Part shown: positions 25,698 through 38,579 of the stretch, in pieces
How positions within the stretch are numbered: the first letter of the stretch is position 1
Layout: each line of letters begins with the position of its first letter
NCBI GenBank assembly: GCA_961205875.1
Contig: OY540822.1
Location: 10,356,501-10,420,500 of the forward strand
DNA from: Sialis fuliginosa
Taxonomy: Eukaryota; Arthropoda; Insecta; Megaloptera; Sialidae
DNA length: 64,000 bases
Reading direction: 5' to 3'
Made by a program: the position numbers and the translations under genes
The notes under the pieces: generated by a model
What the model was told of the DNA's origin: nothing
Databases searched by the model: none
What the model saw: only the letters and a program-made list of their open reading frames with translations

Positions 25698-27730
25698 TCA
25701 AACATACACAACATGAGGTTTCTTATTTATATATGGCGTGGAAGTTTGTGGACCTCCGTAATCTTGGAAGGAAGTATCCCACAAGGGTAGAGCGCGGTAG
25801 TCGTGCGCATGCGTGTTCGCGTGCGACGTAGCCACCGGTTTATCTGGCGGTGTCCGAATGTGCTCAAGTCTAGCGGGCGTCGTGACAGTAGGAGAGCTCG
25901 ACATATGAGCTCTCCATCTGACGCATGCGGCGCTTGCCAAGGCCGCAGTTACGATGAGCAACAGCAGGGCGCACAGCACTGCCAATGCAGACGGAGGCCA
26001 CACTGACGTACACGAGAGAGGGGCTTCAGAGAGCGCGATGTTGAACAGCTCCGGAGGCTCGCCACACCTGAGATTGCTTACGTCGAGCTGCCAAGTCGCA
26101 GAACCATTCGGAGTAGGAGATGGGGAGGGAGAATTCACCAACCGCCACAACCACGCTAAAGAACAGTTACACACTATCTTTGTACCCGACAACCGTAAAG
26201 AGTTTAACTGGTCTAGCGGCAAGTTAGCCGGCTCTAACGTCAATAACGCGCACTCTCGTAACGACACATGGGCTAACTTTGTGTTCCCATGGAACAGTCT
26301 GGCCGGAAGTGCTTGTAACGAAGGGTTCGCGTCGAGCCACACCCGTTCCAACGCGACGTTATCTACAAACGCCCGAGCGTCAATGTACTTGAGTATAGGC
26401 AGTCTGCTCAACCAGAGTGCATGCAGCTCGAATAGACTTCTAAAGGCTAATGCGGGAATCATGCTCATCCAGTTGCCGCTCAATGAAAGTGTCGTCAAGT
26501 TTGATAACTTAGACAGCTGTTGGGTCGGAACCTTTGTAAGGTTATTGTCGCTAAGATCTAGGAAATGTAGTGTTGGTAAGTCATCGAATGCAGTGAGTTC
26601 GATGTCTGAGACCACGTTTGTGTCTAAATAGAGCCGTTGTAAGGAATGCAGACCGACAAGAGATAATGCGTCAACTTGCTGTACAAGATTCCGGGATAGT
26701 CTCAGTTCTCTGAGAGCCGGATGCACGGCTAGCCTAGGTACTTCTAGTATCTGGTTGTCGCTGAGATCTAATATCTCGAGAGAAACTCCTCCGAGAGCGC
26801 CGACAATGCCAACCAATTCGTTTCCTTTCAGACACACCTCGCGGACAGCGCGCAGTTCATTCAGCGCACCTTCCGCAATATTTACTATTTTATTCAAGCT
26901 TAAATCAAGAATCTCTAAATGAGATAGGCCCTGAAACAAAATAAAATACAATTAAGGTAAAGGTACCAGTTATGAACTCATGTTACTAATAAAACAAGTA
27001 ACTCTTTATTTAATCAATTTAATTACTTTTTAATGATTACAAAATGATAAGTACTACGACACAAAAGATATAAAAGAAAGAATCGTCAAACTTGAAACAA
27101 TGTAAAGCAGTTGCTATGGTAATATAATAATTAATTAATAAATTATACAAATAATTAGTTTAAATGTCTACCATTTTGACACCTATAGGCCGATTGTCAT
27201 TAAATCACGCTGTAAGGTAGTTAAATGAATATAGATTATTATTATTCTAATTCAGTACATTTAATTAAAAATTTGCCATTACTGGGGTCCTTGCCAAGAC
27301 TGATGCCACTACTACTAATCTATTTATTAAATTTTCAAACAAGATATGTGCATACCTTAAATACATCTTTAGAAAGAGTGGTAACCATATTATTGCTTAA
27401 GTTGAGAGCACGTAAGTACCGCTGCGACTCGAAGTTCATAGCGCCGAGACTTTGTATCCGGTTAAAGGACAAGTCCAAAGTACGCAAGTTCGCGTAGAAC
27501 GAGAGAGTGTAGTGGACACTGGCGATGCGGTTGCACGACAAGTTGAGGTGCAGCAGCTCGGGGTTGAGCTGGATTGGAACGACCTCAAGGGCGGCGGTAG
27601 CACATGAGGCCTGCAGAGACTCGTCGTCGCATTGGCATCGCGCGGGACATAGACCCCGGCCGTAGGCCACCCCTGAATTGCCTCGTCCGGTCAAGGCAAA
27701 CAGCACCACCGCCGCCCAGAACGCCGCCAT
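25698..27730 (-). CDS. Leucine-rich-repeat transmembrane receptor (2 coding exons, 535 aa)
   Basis: Exon A 27730-27356 and exon B 26930-25698 join in phase 0. The chosen start (MAAFWAAVVLFALTG) gives a clean signal peptide; the longer upstream reading lies across a splice acceptor (TGTTTCAG, about 27757), so the 5' UTR is probably spliced. Order: signal peptide; LRR N-cap with CPARCQC; about 11-12 LRRs of 23-25 residues (for example LHLNLSCNRI, LRTLDLSFNRI, LEILDLSDNQI, LHFLDLSDNNL); LRR C-cap with CNCSLAWLWRLV and further cysteines; a transmembrane helix with LAVLCALLLLIVTAALASA; a cytoplasmic tail of about 85 residues ending PHVVYV, a likely class II PDZ ligand. No Ig domain, so not a Kekkon-type protein. 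The exons are far more GC/CpG-rich than the surroundings. Likely an adhesion or signalling receptor; ortholog not named. The 425-bp intron is mostly one M1 MITE. Confidence 0.9.
26955..27314 (+). mobile_element. M1 MITE copy 5, internally deleted
   Basis: AGGTAAAGGTACCAGT left end, TGATGCCACTACTACT right end. It fills about 85% of the 425-bp LRR receptor intron and ends 24 bp from the exon B acceptor. Confidence 0.85.
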
Positions 27731-27775
27731 CTCGGCGACGTCAGCAAGTCCTCTGAAACACATTCATGTTAAAAT

Positions 27776-28225
27776 ACAGTTGAACCAGAGAAGAAGTTCA
27801 AATTACCGAGAGTTCAAAATAATAAGAGTTCAAATAACCAAGAGGAAGTTAGGAAAAATTCAAATAAACAAAAAAAGTACGTACATATGTACAACGTGGT
27901 CTTTATTTAAAAAGCAATACATATATGGTTCAATTGGTACATACATTTATGAAAAATTAGAAAATGAAAATATTAAAGCTACATAAATATTTATTTCGAA
28001 AAGAAGTGCGTAATTTTTTTTGAGGTTAATGAATTCCTTCTAACAAGATGATTAAACGAAGACTTCAAATTATAGAGTGTTAGCGAGCAAGATGCCGTTA
28101 CTACAACTTCAAATTACCGAGGGTACGATGATACATAGATTTTTTTCAATTTATCGAGTGTTTTTCGAGGGGCCGCAAAAAAAACTACAAATTATTGAGA
28201 GATTCAAATTATCAATAGTCGACTG
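27776..28225. mobile_element. pogo/Tigger-like MITE upstream of the LRR receptor exon
   Basis: Ends CAGTTGAACC...AAATTACCGAG and ...AAATTATCAATAGTCGACTG; internal TTCAAATTACCGAGAG units are repeated in both orientations. 5' flank TA; 3' flank mutated. It starts 46 bp upstream of the chosen receptor ATG, just inside the predicted UTR intron. Confidence 0.65.
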
Positions 28226-28741
28226 TTCTGTCGCAAACAAAAACTCAACTCACAACTTGGCCCACTGTCAAAAAATACATACTTTTCTATAAAATTCAAG
28301 TTTAAGATGTAACTTGCACCCAGAAACCAAAAACAACCGTACACTGTTCTTACTGATTGATCTGTATGTCATTGGAAATAAACCATAAAATAGATTATTC
28401 AGAGAACGAAATATTTGATTTCAATATACATTCACATATCGAATGAATCATTTCAAATATACTTCATCAATTTTGATGGATTGTAGTATTGGAAGCTATA
28501 AACAATGCATAGACGTAATGAAATTCAATGCTGTCTCCCCCCCCCCCCTTCCTTATACATATTTTATCTATATTTTTATATATACCTACTACCTTTTCAT
28601 GTGTATATATTTTTAGGAAAACATACTTGCCCTGATCCAATTATAGTATAGCCTAAACTAATTCTAGGGTCTTAGGCTTTCTAACAGTAAAAGTTTCATC
28701 AAAATCAATACAGTAATTTTTGTTATTGTCCCTAAAATGAC

Positions 28742-29480
28742 ATATACAGGATGTCCAAGATAAGTGTGAAATTCATGAGGATATAAGCCTAGATTTGGTT
28801 AAATGAGATAAAATATTTGTAAGGAAGGGATGAGTATTACTAAGGTCATGGAGGCAAATAAGGCCCACCTTAATTAAAAATGCTATATTTCGGATAATGA
28901 GTAATTTATATTAAAAAGGCTATGTTAATGGTAAACTTTGGTTTATTATTAATCTAAAGAAGTACGAAAATCAACATTTCTTAATCATTTTTTCATTTTT
29001 AAGACATCTTAAAAAAATAACTTTGGCCTTATTGAATGAACTATGGTAGTATAATAAGGCCACTTAACTAAATTAAACATTTTCAGATAATTATAATTTT
29101 ATTTTGCATGGGAACTATGTTTAAATTAACATTTGGCGTAATGTTTGCTTAATTACAGCTAACAAATAAACAATTAATAATTTTATTTTAATATTTATTT
29201 TTTTCCATAACGTACCGATGCTGCATCCAAAGCAGCTGCTAAACTCTCGTCAGACCACGTTATAACTTTTTTGTCAAAGTAGATATATACTTTTTGTTTG
29301 CGATTTCTTAAATCACTTTTTATGTAAAATTGATTGGTGTATTCAGAATTTTTATATCACTTTTAGTTTCCGAGTTACAAGCCCTAACTTTAGTTTTCCT
29401 TATGGGCCACTAAATCAGCTATAGCATATTTTAACGTGTTTTTTACTCTACTTTACGCTTATCTTGGACACTCTGTATAC
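28742..29480. mobile_element. 739-bp foldback MITE, ACAGGATGTCCAAGATAAG ends
   Basis: Left ATACAGGATGTCCAAGATAA, right CTTATCTTGGACACTCTGTAT. In the putative UTR intron of the LRR receptor. Confidence 0.75.
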
Positions 29481-30847
29481 TTCAAAAAACAAAATATTTA
29501 CATTGCACATATAAAACCTATTGATGTTTGATTCTCTTATTCAAATTTTGACATTTCCTCTATAGTCGTATAAGAAAGTCGTGTATTTATTGTTATTTTT
29601 AAATATTGAAAATTCAAAATTTGTTAATATAATGTTTGTGATGTTATTTTTCATTTTCCTACTGTATAAACTCCCCTAGCCTGTGCTAAACAAATTGCAA
29701 TATAAAATATTTCCCACAATTATTGGTGCTGTATTGTTGTAAAAGTCCATTGTGAATGTTGACAATTCCGAACTATTATGACTGATATCGATTACGTTCG
29801 AAATCTATTAATTGCTATTGAATCACGTCAATCCATACAGAACAAACAATTTAAAACAATAGCAGGGTGGTTTTTTTCACATCACGTTTGTAACGACATG
29901 TGAGAAATATTTATTATATGTACTCCTATTATTATTGGTTCTACTTATAACATATATTTATTTTTTTCTTCCTCCAAATATTTCATTATTAATATAAAAA
30001 AAAAATTATTTTTTTATCTAATCAATTTTATTATGCCCTTCCTCAGAATACAACCAATTTTCATCAAGATTCAGCGGTTTAGTTGTGAAAAGTTAACAAA
30101 CAGACAGACAGGCAGACGCAGAGTTACTTTTGCATTTATTAGAAATAGAAACATATGTGACATAATATGTCAAATTAAACAAGCAAAAATCAAGTTCAAA
30201 TAATGAATTTTTTTCCCAAAAAACTAAAAATCTTTACTTATCTACGATTCAAAAAGGGTTATAAAATAATTAAACTGAACAAGCTCAAAGTTTGAATATT
30301 TAACCTAAAAGTTAAAATAGTATTTGCAAATTTCGTCATTAATAAAAATAATATTAATTTTATCTTTGTTTTGCAACGATTTTTAAAATAATTTTAATAT
30401 TTTTCTTTATTATTTATTATTATTCTATAAAAACAAACAAAACAATATTTTAATTAAATTTAATACCACGTGACTAGCAATAAAAATATCATATAAATAA
30501 ATACAATATGTCAGTAAGAATACTGTATATATTTTTATCATAAAGACAGAGGACATGTTTTATTTTTATTTATTTTTTTATACCATCTTGAAATAAACAC
30601 GTGAAGTAGCAAACAAATAAAAAAAATTCACCGCAGTGCTTCAATACTTAATGAAAATTATTAATTACATCGAATACAGGGTATTAAATAAAAATAAACG
30701 TAATGTTTTAGTACTACTGTATCAAATCAACCCATAAAACTAAAAGCTTCGATGTAACAATACAAATAAAACTTATAGGGTTGTAAGTCCAGAGTTGTAT
30801 GTCTGCATTATCAATATGCGTATTAGATATGAAATAGTTTAACTTAC
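29481..30847. other. AT-rich intron or spacer
   Basis: No gene. A dispersed-repeat fragment with an ACAGACAGACAGG tail lies at about 30040-30145. Confidence 0.45.
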
Positions 30848-30990
30848 ACAAACTATTAGGTCCAGTTGTTTCACACTAGCACAGTTATTGTACACGCTGG
30901 ATGAATTTATATTCATATCGTTGCGGATGAAGAGCGCCGCGGTGACAGAATGGCGTCTAAACGACGCCTGCGTCGAAGGTACATTGATGT
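30848..30990 (-). promoter_or_regulatory. Probable non-coding first exon of the LRR receptor gene
   Basis: CpG-rich patch in AT-rich DNA with a strong minus-strand donor (GTAAGT at 30847-30842) and no long reading frame. It would splice about 3.1 kb to the acceptor at about 27757, just before the receptor ATG. The link is inferred from strand, spacing and signals. Confidence 0.4.
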
Positions 30991-31008
30991 TGAACGTCTA
31001 TTCTGGGA

Positions 31009-31016
31009 TATATATA
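31009..31016 (-). promoter_or_regulatory. TATA box for the putative LRR receptor first exon
   Basis: TATATATA on the minus strand, about 25 bp before TTCAACAT, which could act as initiator. It precedes the CpG-rich untranslated exon candidate. Confidence 0.4.
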
Positions 31017-31193
31017 ACCGAATCCAGCATTTCGTAAAGTTCCGTGGGTGTTCGGACACGGGTATAGGAAATTTGGCCGAATTTTTGTGCGTTAATAAAA
31101 AAAATGATCGAATTCATAATTAAATTAACCAAAATCACTCAACAGATTTGAATGAGGTTTTTTTTTTAGTAATAATACTAAGAATATTATACG

Positions 31194-32446
31194 CAAGCCC
31201 GGATTTACCATGCAGGCAGAGTAGGCAGTTGCCTAGGGCGGCAAGAATTGAAGGGCGGCAAATTTTGACGGAAACTTTGAAAACTTTTTATATTCGTGGG
31301 AATTGAATTTCCCGCCTATTTCGTTGGCACGCGTACAAACATTATAAGTGGAAAATACCCGAATCGAGAAAATAATCGATTTATACAAGTCTCGATATTG
31401 GCCTAATATCGAATATTCAATGATACGCAATACCTCCGTCATTATTACTAATAATTAGTGAACAATTTTTTTTGTTAATTTAATAAAAATGAATGTTCGT
31501 TTGTGTGTGGCTTATAGACTCCGAAATTACTGAACCGATTTCAATGCGGTTTTCACCAATAGTTAGATAATTTTTACGAGCAGTATCGTGGCTAACAATA
31601 TTTTATGAAAATCTAAGATTTAACATCAAAAGATTAAAGAGATTCTTTTGCATAGCGTCTTTTGTTTCCATGATGTCAGAGCATAAAACTGCCATTTATA
31701 TAAAAACACAGTAGCTATGGAATATAAAACGCTGAAAACAATTACTATATGTGAATGTCAATTTGATGAAAAAAACACGCATTTTACAATATAAATGAAG
31801 AAATTAAGTGAAGAAAATAAGTGAATTGTTAAAAATCAAAATAAATAAAGTATAATATAAATAAGTGGCTTTTCACAAATCAAAACAAAAAAAAATTATA
31901 GTGCAATATAAATAAGTGAATTTAAACAAATCAAAATAAAGAACTTCCAAGAAAGGTAACCTATTTATTTATTTTTGATTTTCATACAAATTCTAAGACA
32001 AGACCTGGTGTTTCCTGGGAGTTCGAAATTATAATTTTACGCGATTTTTTCAATAACTACTGAAAGGATTTTATTCCGGTTTTCACTAATGGATAGGTTA
32101 AGTTTTGGTGTATAATTTGTGGATATCTTGTGTAAATTTCATGAAGCCGGAAAAAAACAATTCGTGGTGAACCGTGTATTGTTAGCATGTTGGGTGGGTA
32201 TGTTGGGTATGTTTTTCTTATATACAGATTTCGAAAAAAAGGAGATTGCAAATAAACAATGATTCTTGTGTAACAGTTTACGTGATTTTCTATATCGTAG
32301 CGAAAACTTGTATGGTCAATAATCAATATGCAATTCATCGATTCTGAGAACCGAAAATAGGAAGTTTAAAATGCTTAAAAATAGTGTAGGGGGGGGGGCA
32401 ATTTTCACAACCGCCTAGGGGCGGAAAATTTCTAAATCCGGGCCTG
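31194..32446. mobile_element. hAT-type element with perfect 8-bp target duplication
   Basis: Ends CAAGCCCGGATTTACC and ...TAAATCCGGGCCTG, with CCTAGGGCGG/CCGCCTAGGGG near the tips. Target duplication ATTATACG on both sides. 1253 bp, no transposase frame, so non-autonomous. Confidence 0.9.
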
Positions 32447-32597
32447 ATTATACGGGAGCTAAAAATCATATTAAATATAATAAAAAAATCTAATTTTTTT
32501 GAATATTTATTAATGAAACAAATTAAGTTTTTTTTTTAAATTAATTTATACACTATCTGAGTCACAAAGTGACTATTGGTTTTAAGTAATATATTAC

Positions 32598-32882
32598 TAG
32601 AGATTGGAAAAATAGTTTTTTAACTATTGAGTAAAAATGCATTTATTGTAATTTTTATTACATATCTCCACCGTTTTCAGAAAACTGATTTGATTAAACA
32701 CGATTTGAAATCAACTATTTGCAACTACCTTTCCAACTATTTTTAAACTATTTGCGACACTTTTTACTGCTTCGTTTGCACTAATTATTATCAAATCGTA
32801 AAAAAAAATATAACTATTTTCCGAAAAAAAATTCAACTAGTAACTATTTAATTGAAAATAACAACTATTTTTCCAATCTCTA
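32598..32882. mobile_element. hAT-type MITE H1 copy 2
   Basis: Same ends as copy 1 (opposite orientation inside), with a perfect 8-bp duplication TATATTAC on each side. Confidence 0.9.
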
Positions 32883-34429
32883 TATATTACTTATAATAAA
32901 AATTAAATTACGGTTTCGATGAAATGTAATTCGATGAATTTTTCATGTATCGTTCAAATACTAGATCATGAATGCAGAGAATTTATAACTTTTTTTCTTA
33001 AGAGGAATGTTTATAATTGATTAATGATTTCTGCATTGTTGTTATAACAAATATTTAATAAATGCATTCTTATAAAAATGCCTCAACTTTATTTGTAATA
33101 AATAATTTTATTTCTTTTTAAAATCTTGGGATGTACTGGAATTGAAATTTTCAATTTCCAAAAAATCGGTATAGATTTTATTTTTAATTATACCTAAATT
33201 TATAATAATAATTAAATATTTATATTTATAGATAGATTATATATTTATATTAAATCAATACAATATTATTTTTATGGTATCCATTATGGTATTACATTAT
33301 AAAAATCATATTTTCCCATATTTTTTATAGCTTCGTAAGATCGATTGTTTCAAATTCATTTCTTGTCAAATTATAAATGCGTTAAATTACAAAGAGCAAT
33401 TTGGACAAATTCACAATAGACAAGATGGTATAAAATATAGATAAAAGAATAGGCTGACATTATTGTAAACTTTAAGCGAACTTAATCAATCTATTCAGAG
33501 AGGTTGTTCTCGGAGATAGGTAATTTTAATCTAGAGCTAGGGTATTACCCAAAACAGGAAAATTTTTACATCATAACTTTCGGAAATTTCAAAAATCTTT
33601 GATTTCTAATTCAAAATTAAATTTCATTTTTGTTGGTATATTTTAAAGTTAATTAATGTTATAATTTCAATTAATCTATGTTGAATCAAAACGTAAAAAA
33701 AAACTGTATTGATTGTATGAAATTTTTGTTTCCATTAATTTATTTGTTTAAAAAATTGTAATTATTTAGTTATATTTTTTTTTCTTGTTTTAAAATATTT
33801 TATGTAAATAAATTCGGCAAAACTAAATATAATTTAATAATTATAATAAAATCGAAAAAAAATTTTTTAAGTAGACACAGAATTCTATACAACGTAGAAT
33901 GTCTAGTTTTTCTACTTATTACTAGATGGCGTCGCACATGAGCTTTCTGGCGTTTGTTGAAAGCTCCGCAGTTCCGTTTCCTAAACTCGTTTTCTGTATT
34001 ACCGACTCTATTCATATAAAAAGGGGAATAGCCTAGGTTCGAAACAAACCTCTTCATGCGGAAAAAACACGTAATTGTAATCTTTCAATTAATTAATTTT
34101 TCAATAAATCATATGGAACGTTTTAAAGGAATAATTTAATGAAATAGAAAATAGTTTTGACCATTATATTTGTTTATTTTAAAAAAATGAAAATTTTCTT
34201 TTGAACTAATTCGTAAAGAAGGGGTCCGGGAAATTTAATAAGTGAAAAGAAATATCGGCTAAAATTAATTTTTTTGCACAATTTTAATAAAAAATTCTTT
34301 AATTTTATTGAAATGTCTTTAGTAAAAAAAATGACTTAAAATTCACTTTTCAGAATTTTCATCTCTCATATTCTTGGGATTTTATACAAATTCCAGTATT
34401 CTTTTATAATTTCTATATTGTTCGTTTTT

Positions 34430-34683
34430 TTAACCCTTTGGACGCGACCATGTCATTTTACATTTACATTTTCTTTTCATGATTTCAATTTTGCATGAAA
34501 TAGCATATAAAGAAGTTGATATTCGTATGTTTAATATAATTTTTAATTTACATTAATATACAAAAATTTATAAACATAGGGTTTTTACTGTTTTTTAGAA
34601 TTGTGAACTATAGTCGATTTTCGCGTCGAAGGGAAAAAAATACAATCGACTTCAGTCGATTTTCGCATTCAAAGGGGTAAATA
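34430..34683. mobile_element. Foldback element, TTTAACCCTTTGGACGCGA ends
   Basis: Left TTTAACCCTTTGGACGCGA, right TCGCATTCAAAGGGGTAAA; internal AGTCGATTTTCGC occurs twice. Confidence 0.6.
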
Positions 34684-34865
34684 TACTCTTGTAAACTTTT
34701 AACATATCAATGTGATACTCCTTTCTTTAAAATTGTAACCGTTCTTTATCAAAACGACTTTAAAATTCCATTTTTTAAGTCTGTTTCTAAATTTTGTACT
34801 CCTATTGAAGTTTTTAACACTTTTTATACAGTTTCGATATATTTTTTTCTAATCTCTCACTAATT

Positions 34866-35254
34866 CAGCGATTCCCAAACTGTGGGGCGCGAGCATATGA
34901 GAAAAAATATTATTAAAAAATGTATTTAATTTACTGAAAGAAAGGCAATAAAATACATTCTGACATAATAAAAAATAAAATACACGTTTACATTTACATT
35001 GATATAATACACTTATAAATAGGATTCTATCAGTACTGCACAATGTATTTAATAATTAATTTATCAATATTAAATTAAAAACAAGATTAATAATTAATAG
35101 TGACTTCCTTGGGCCTGTCTTGCAAAGAAAAGTTTTTCGAAAGAAAATACAATTAAATTAAATAGAAACTTATATTACAATTACAGCACAATTTCAGTGA
35201 AAATTATTGTGATTAAAAATTGGGTCGCAAATACTAAAAGGTTGAGAAACACTG
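34866..35254. mobile_element. 389-bp hAT MITE with perfect 8-bp target duplication
   Basis: Ends CAGCGATTCCCAAACTGTGG and GGTTGAGAAACACTG, typical of hAT tips; target duplication CACTAATT on both sides. Confidence 0.9.
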
Positions 35255-35279
35255 CACTAATTTATATATATATATATAT

Positions 35280-35480
35280 ATTATAAAACGCAACGTCTGT
35301 CTGTCTGTCCGTTCGAGCGCTTATCACTCGAGAACCACTTATCCGATTTACGTGTTTTTTTTAATTCATAGATATCTTCTTTGACCAGGTTTTGGTATAT
35401 ATGTATTTTATTACGTTAGGTAACATAAGGAATAAGCAGTGACGATAATAGTAAATCACTCCCGTGGTATTTTCCAACCG
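35280..35480 (+). repeat. Dispersed repeat with GTCTGTCTGTC head and GTTAGGTAACATAAGGAATA core
   Basis: Matches, in inverse orientation, the two tandem copies at 42255-42945 (ATCGGATAAGTGGTTCT-type arm and the GTTAGGTAACATAAGG core). Confidence 0.7.
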
Positions 35481-35678
35481 GATCTAATGAAACTAAATAT
35501 AACCCTCCATACGTGACAGGGGGTGAAATATTAACTCTCGTGCAAAGCTGGGACGATTTCGCTACTATATACATACACCAAACGTTTGATGATTTTTATT
35601 AAAAATTATAATATTAATAGCGAAAAAAAATCACATCACATATAATAAATATATATTTTTAACAGTGTAATATATATA

Positions 35679-35908
35679 CGGAAATTTTTTTTAGATCTGA
35701 AGTGATCAAATTAGATCTGGAATAGATCTGCATTTAGACAAAGAATCTTTATCACGATATACAACGATCTTTAGAGATCTTTGTAGATCGTTGTAGATCT
35801 TTTTAGGTCGTTATAGTTTTATGCAGGTCTCCAGAGATAAAAAAAAACAATGAACAAATATGATCTTGTTTCTGATTTGATTACTTCAGATTCAATTTTT
35901 TTCCTGGG
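35679..35908. mobile_element. Foldback MITE, AGATCT-rich family, copy 2
   Basis: Ends match copy 1 (TTTAGATCTGAAGTGATCAA on the left, and its diverged complement before CCTGGG on the right). The middle repeats ACGATCTTTAGAGATCTT-like units. Confidence 0.65.
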
Positions 35909-36635
35909 TATGCATAGTGCATATACCCCTGCACATAAAATAAGGGTATTATATATTTTTAAGCGTAATCTTTCCAGTTAAATAAAGAAAATATGATACA
36001 AGTCGCGAAAAGCTAGTACAAATATTTAGTTAAGAGAGGGGTGAGGGGGTTGATTCCACTATATTTACCATATAGGTCGTTTTTGATTGTGTTATAATTG
36101 ATTACACAAACCTAAAATCCCACTTTTGAAATGTAAACACTTGAAATGTTTTTCGCAAGGGGTTAAATTCATAATCCTACCAATTATTTTTGTTTCGTTG
36201 ACGGTCGAGGGTTCGAAAGGGATTTGGAAAATAATTATTGTTTTACAAAAGCTAATATAATTATTATTATACTTTTTATCTTTTCGTATTCTATTTTTTT
36301 AATTTATTTGTTCGATTTATTTTATTGTAATAGAACTGGGGTGATGAGCGTTCCCTCTCAACTATAGATTTTTTTTATTTTCTTCTACAGTGAAACTTCT
36401 TTTGCACGACCTTTTCCTTAAAATACTAGTTTTTGTTATGAATATACCTATTTCGATAGTAATTATGACGAAAAAAATCCGTAATAATAACAATATACAT
36501 ATATAGAATTTACAATATTAGCGATGAAGTTTGTATTTACCTCACTTTACCCTACTTTAAAACTAATTGATGTACATATTTAATGTACTTAAGTACTTTT
36601 TTGAAAAAGTATTTGTACTATACGTAAGTATATTT

Positions 36636-36968
36636 TTAGGGTTCCGAAGAAGCCCTATTAATCTCACTTTGTCGTCCGTCCTTTTCAGTCAAAGCAAAAT
36701 TCTCGTAAATAATATAAGCTATTTTTTTTTCAGAAGGGAGGGGGCACTTAAGGAGCTAAGCTAGCTAAAATAAATACCCAAACCAGTGGAATTTGACTCT
36801 TTTTCTTATCAAAAATGACGCCTGCAGAGGGATTTAAAGCAAATAAAAAAATTGTATACCAAGGCGTGTGGGATGCCAAATTGTAGATTTGAATTAGTAA
36901 AATATGACCCTATTTATTTAGTAATTCATTTTGCAGTCCACGTAGTACGTACATACTTCGGAACCCAT
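36636..36968. mobile_element. MITE with AGGGTTCCGAAG ends
   Basis: Left TTAGGGTTCCGAAG, right CTTCGGAACCC. It lies 11 bp from M1 copy 6. A related end is at 43908-43925 (TCTACGGAACCCTAAAAA). Confidence 0.6.
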
Positions 36969-36979
36969 GGTAATGTGTA

Positions 36980-37520
36980 AGGTAATGGCACCAGTTATGG
37001 CCGCAATAAGAGCAAGTTTTCGGTTTTTTTGGATTAATGGGCTTGTTTTTTGTAATTCTAATTAATTCATGCCACTAATAAAACAAGTAACTCTTTATTT
37101 AATCGGTTTAATTATTATTAAAGTCCGCAAATATAGCTTGTTTTTTAAAATATAGCCTTTTATTTTGTTCATGTTTTTTCTCCAGTAATGGCAAAGGTAA
37201 AACCAGTTATGAGCACGCAGTGATGGACACTTGCAAAATGATAAGTACTACGACACAAAAGATATAAAAGAAAGAATCGTCAAATTTGAAACAATGTAAA
37301 GCAGTTGCTATGATAATATAATAATTAATAAATAAATTATACTAATAATTAGACACCTATTGGCCGATTGACTTCAAATCACGCTGTAAGACAGTTAAAT
37401 GTATATAGATTAATATTCAGAAATAGTAGTAATAAAATATCAACACATATTTCTAATTCAGTACATTTAGTTAAAATTTTTTCATTACTGGGGTCATATC
37501 CAAGACTGGTGCCACTACCT
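36980..37520 (+). mobile_element. M1 MITE copy 6
   Basis: AGGTAATGGCACCAGT and GGTGCCACTACCT ends, TA both sides, 541 bp. It shows the internal CCAGTAATGG / CCATTACTGG-type repeats well. Confidence 0.9.
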
Positions 37521-37579
37521 TATATCTTGACCGATTTTTTTTTTTGTAAGTAATTTTACTTGTCTCAAGTAGGTATATA

Positions 37580-38333
37580 CAGTGGCGGATTTACATTAAT
37601 GCTGCCCTTGGGAAAAAAAATTGCCGCCCCTCTACCAAGAGAAAATATAATCTATTTTTGATACAAGTCAAAATTACCATATGAACTGAAAAGTGTTTAC
37701 AAGTTAGATTAGGTAAATAAGAACTTGATGACCTTTTTTTAGTCGCGCTACTAATTTTTTGTCGTTTTGTTACATATGTATGATATAACTTTCGATCGTG
37801 ATCTTAAATTTGCCATTTAATTGTTCTAAATGGCTGTTTGTTTTTATATTTGATTTATAAGTATGTCGATTCGATGCAAACGTGAATTACTAGCCAAAAG
37901 TTTGTCACATTTTCAATATGATTCATGTAACATAGAAAATGTAATTCGAAATGGAAAACATTTGTTCATTTATTATTATTTTTCTGCAATTTTTTTAATG
38001 GGTTAATTATTGTAATAATAATAAAAACAACAGTGATACATTTTGGGGTAAAAGAGTGAAAGGGGAGGGTGCTTTTCGCTCAGTTAATATTAAATAATAA
38101 ATAGATTTGTTTTCTTTCTTCATGGGTGCCATATACATTTTTTTGTTATTATATCTTAGTTTTATTTCTCCCTTATTTTATTTACATATATCCTTTAATT
38201 TTTATGTCATGTACTAATGTAATGCCGTGTTTAGACCGAATAAACAAAACAGTTGTGTATCAAACTAAGAGAAACTAAAGAATCTGCCACCCTGGGCAAT
38301 AGCCCATGTTGCCCATGCCTAAATCCGTCACTG
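37580..38333. mobile_element. hAT-type element, CAGTGGCGGATTTA ends
   Basis: Left CAGTGGCGGATTTACATTAA, right GCCTAAATCCGTCACTG. Flanks GGTATATA/AGTATATA (7 of 8). 754 bp, no transposase. Confidence 0.88.
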
Positions 38334-38375
38334 AGTATATATTTATGTGTGTGTTTATATGTAACCGAAATTGAG

Positions 38376-38579
38376 TGTACAATTATCACTTAGGGTGTTT
38401 GGATCTGGAAAGCTACGCGGCCTAAACGCGATTACATGCACAGGAATGTGTTCAGGTGTGATCTGAGCGACGTGCGTGACTAGACTCTGACGTCGCGACG
38501 CCACGGCGCTATTGGATGCTGGAACGACGCTGGTACGCCCACTAACAGCAAGTCGGTCCGCCCATCTGACACTTCCCAC
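38376..38579 (-). other. CpG-rich patch with a short minus-strand reading frame
   Basis: The 38376-38660 region is markedly GC/CpG-rich against its surroundings. The minus-strand frame includes MGSVRWADRLAVSGR and QITPEHIPVHVIAF. It could be an exon or a promoter-type island; no family is recognised. It starts just beyond a hAT element (37580-38333). Confidence 0.2.

Noticed and set aside
25954..26631. 225-codon plus-strand frame
   Set aside because: Antisense shadow of the LRR receptor exon, caused by its high GC content.
27335..27763. Receptor start at 27763 (MCFRGLADVAEM)
   Set aside because: The first codons cover a TTTCAG acceptor; the internal MAAFW start gives a proper signal peptide.
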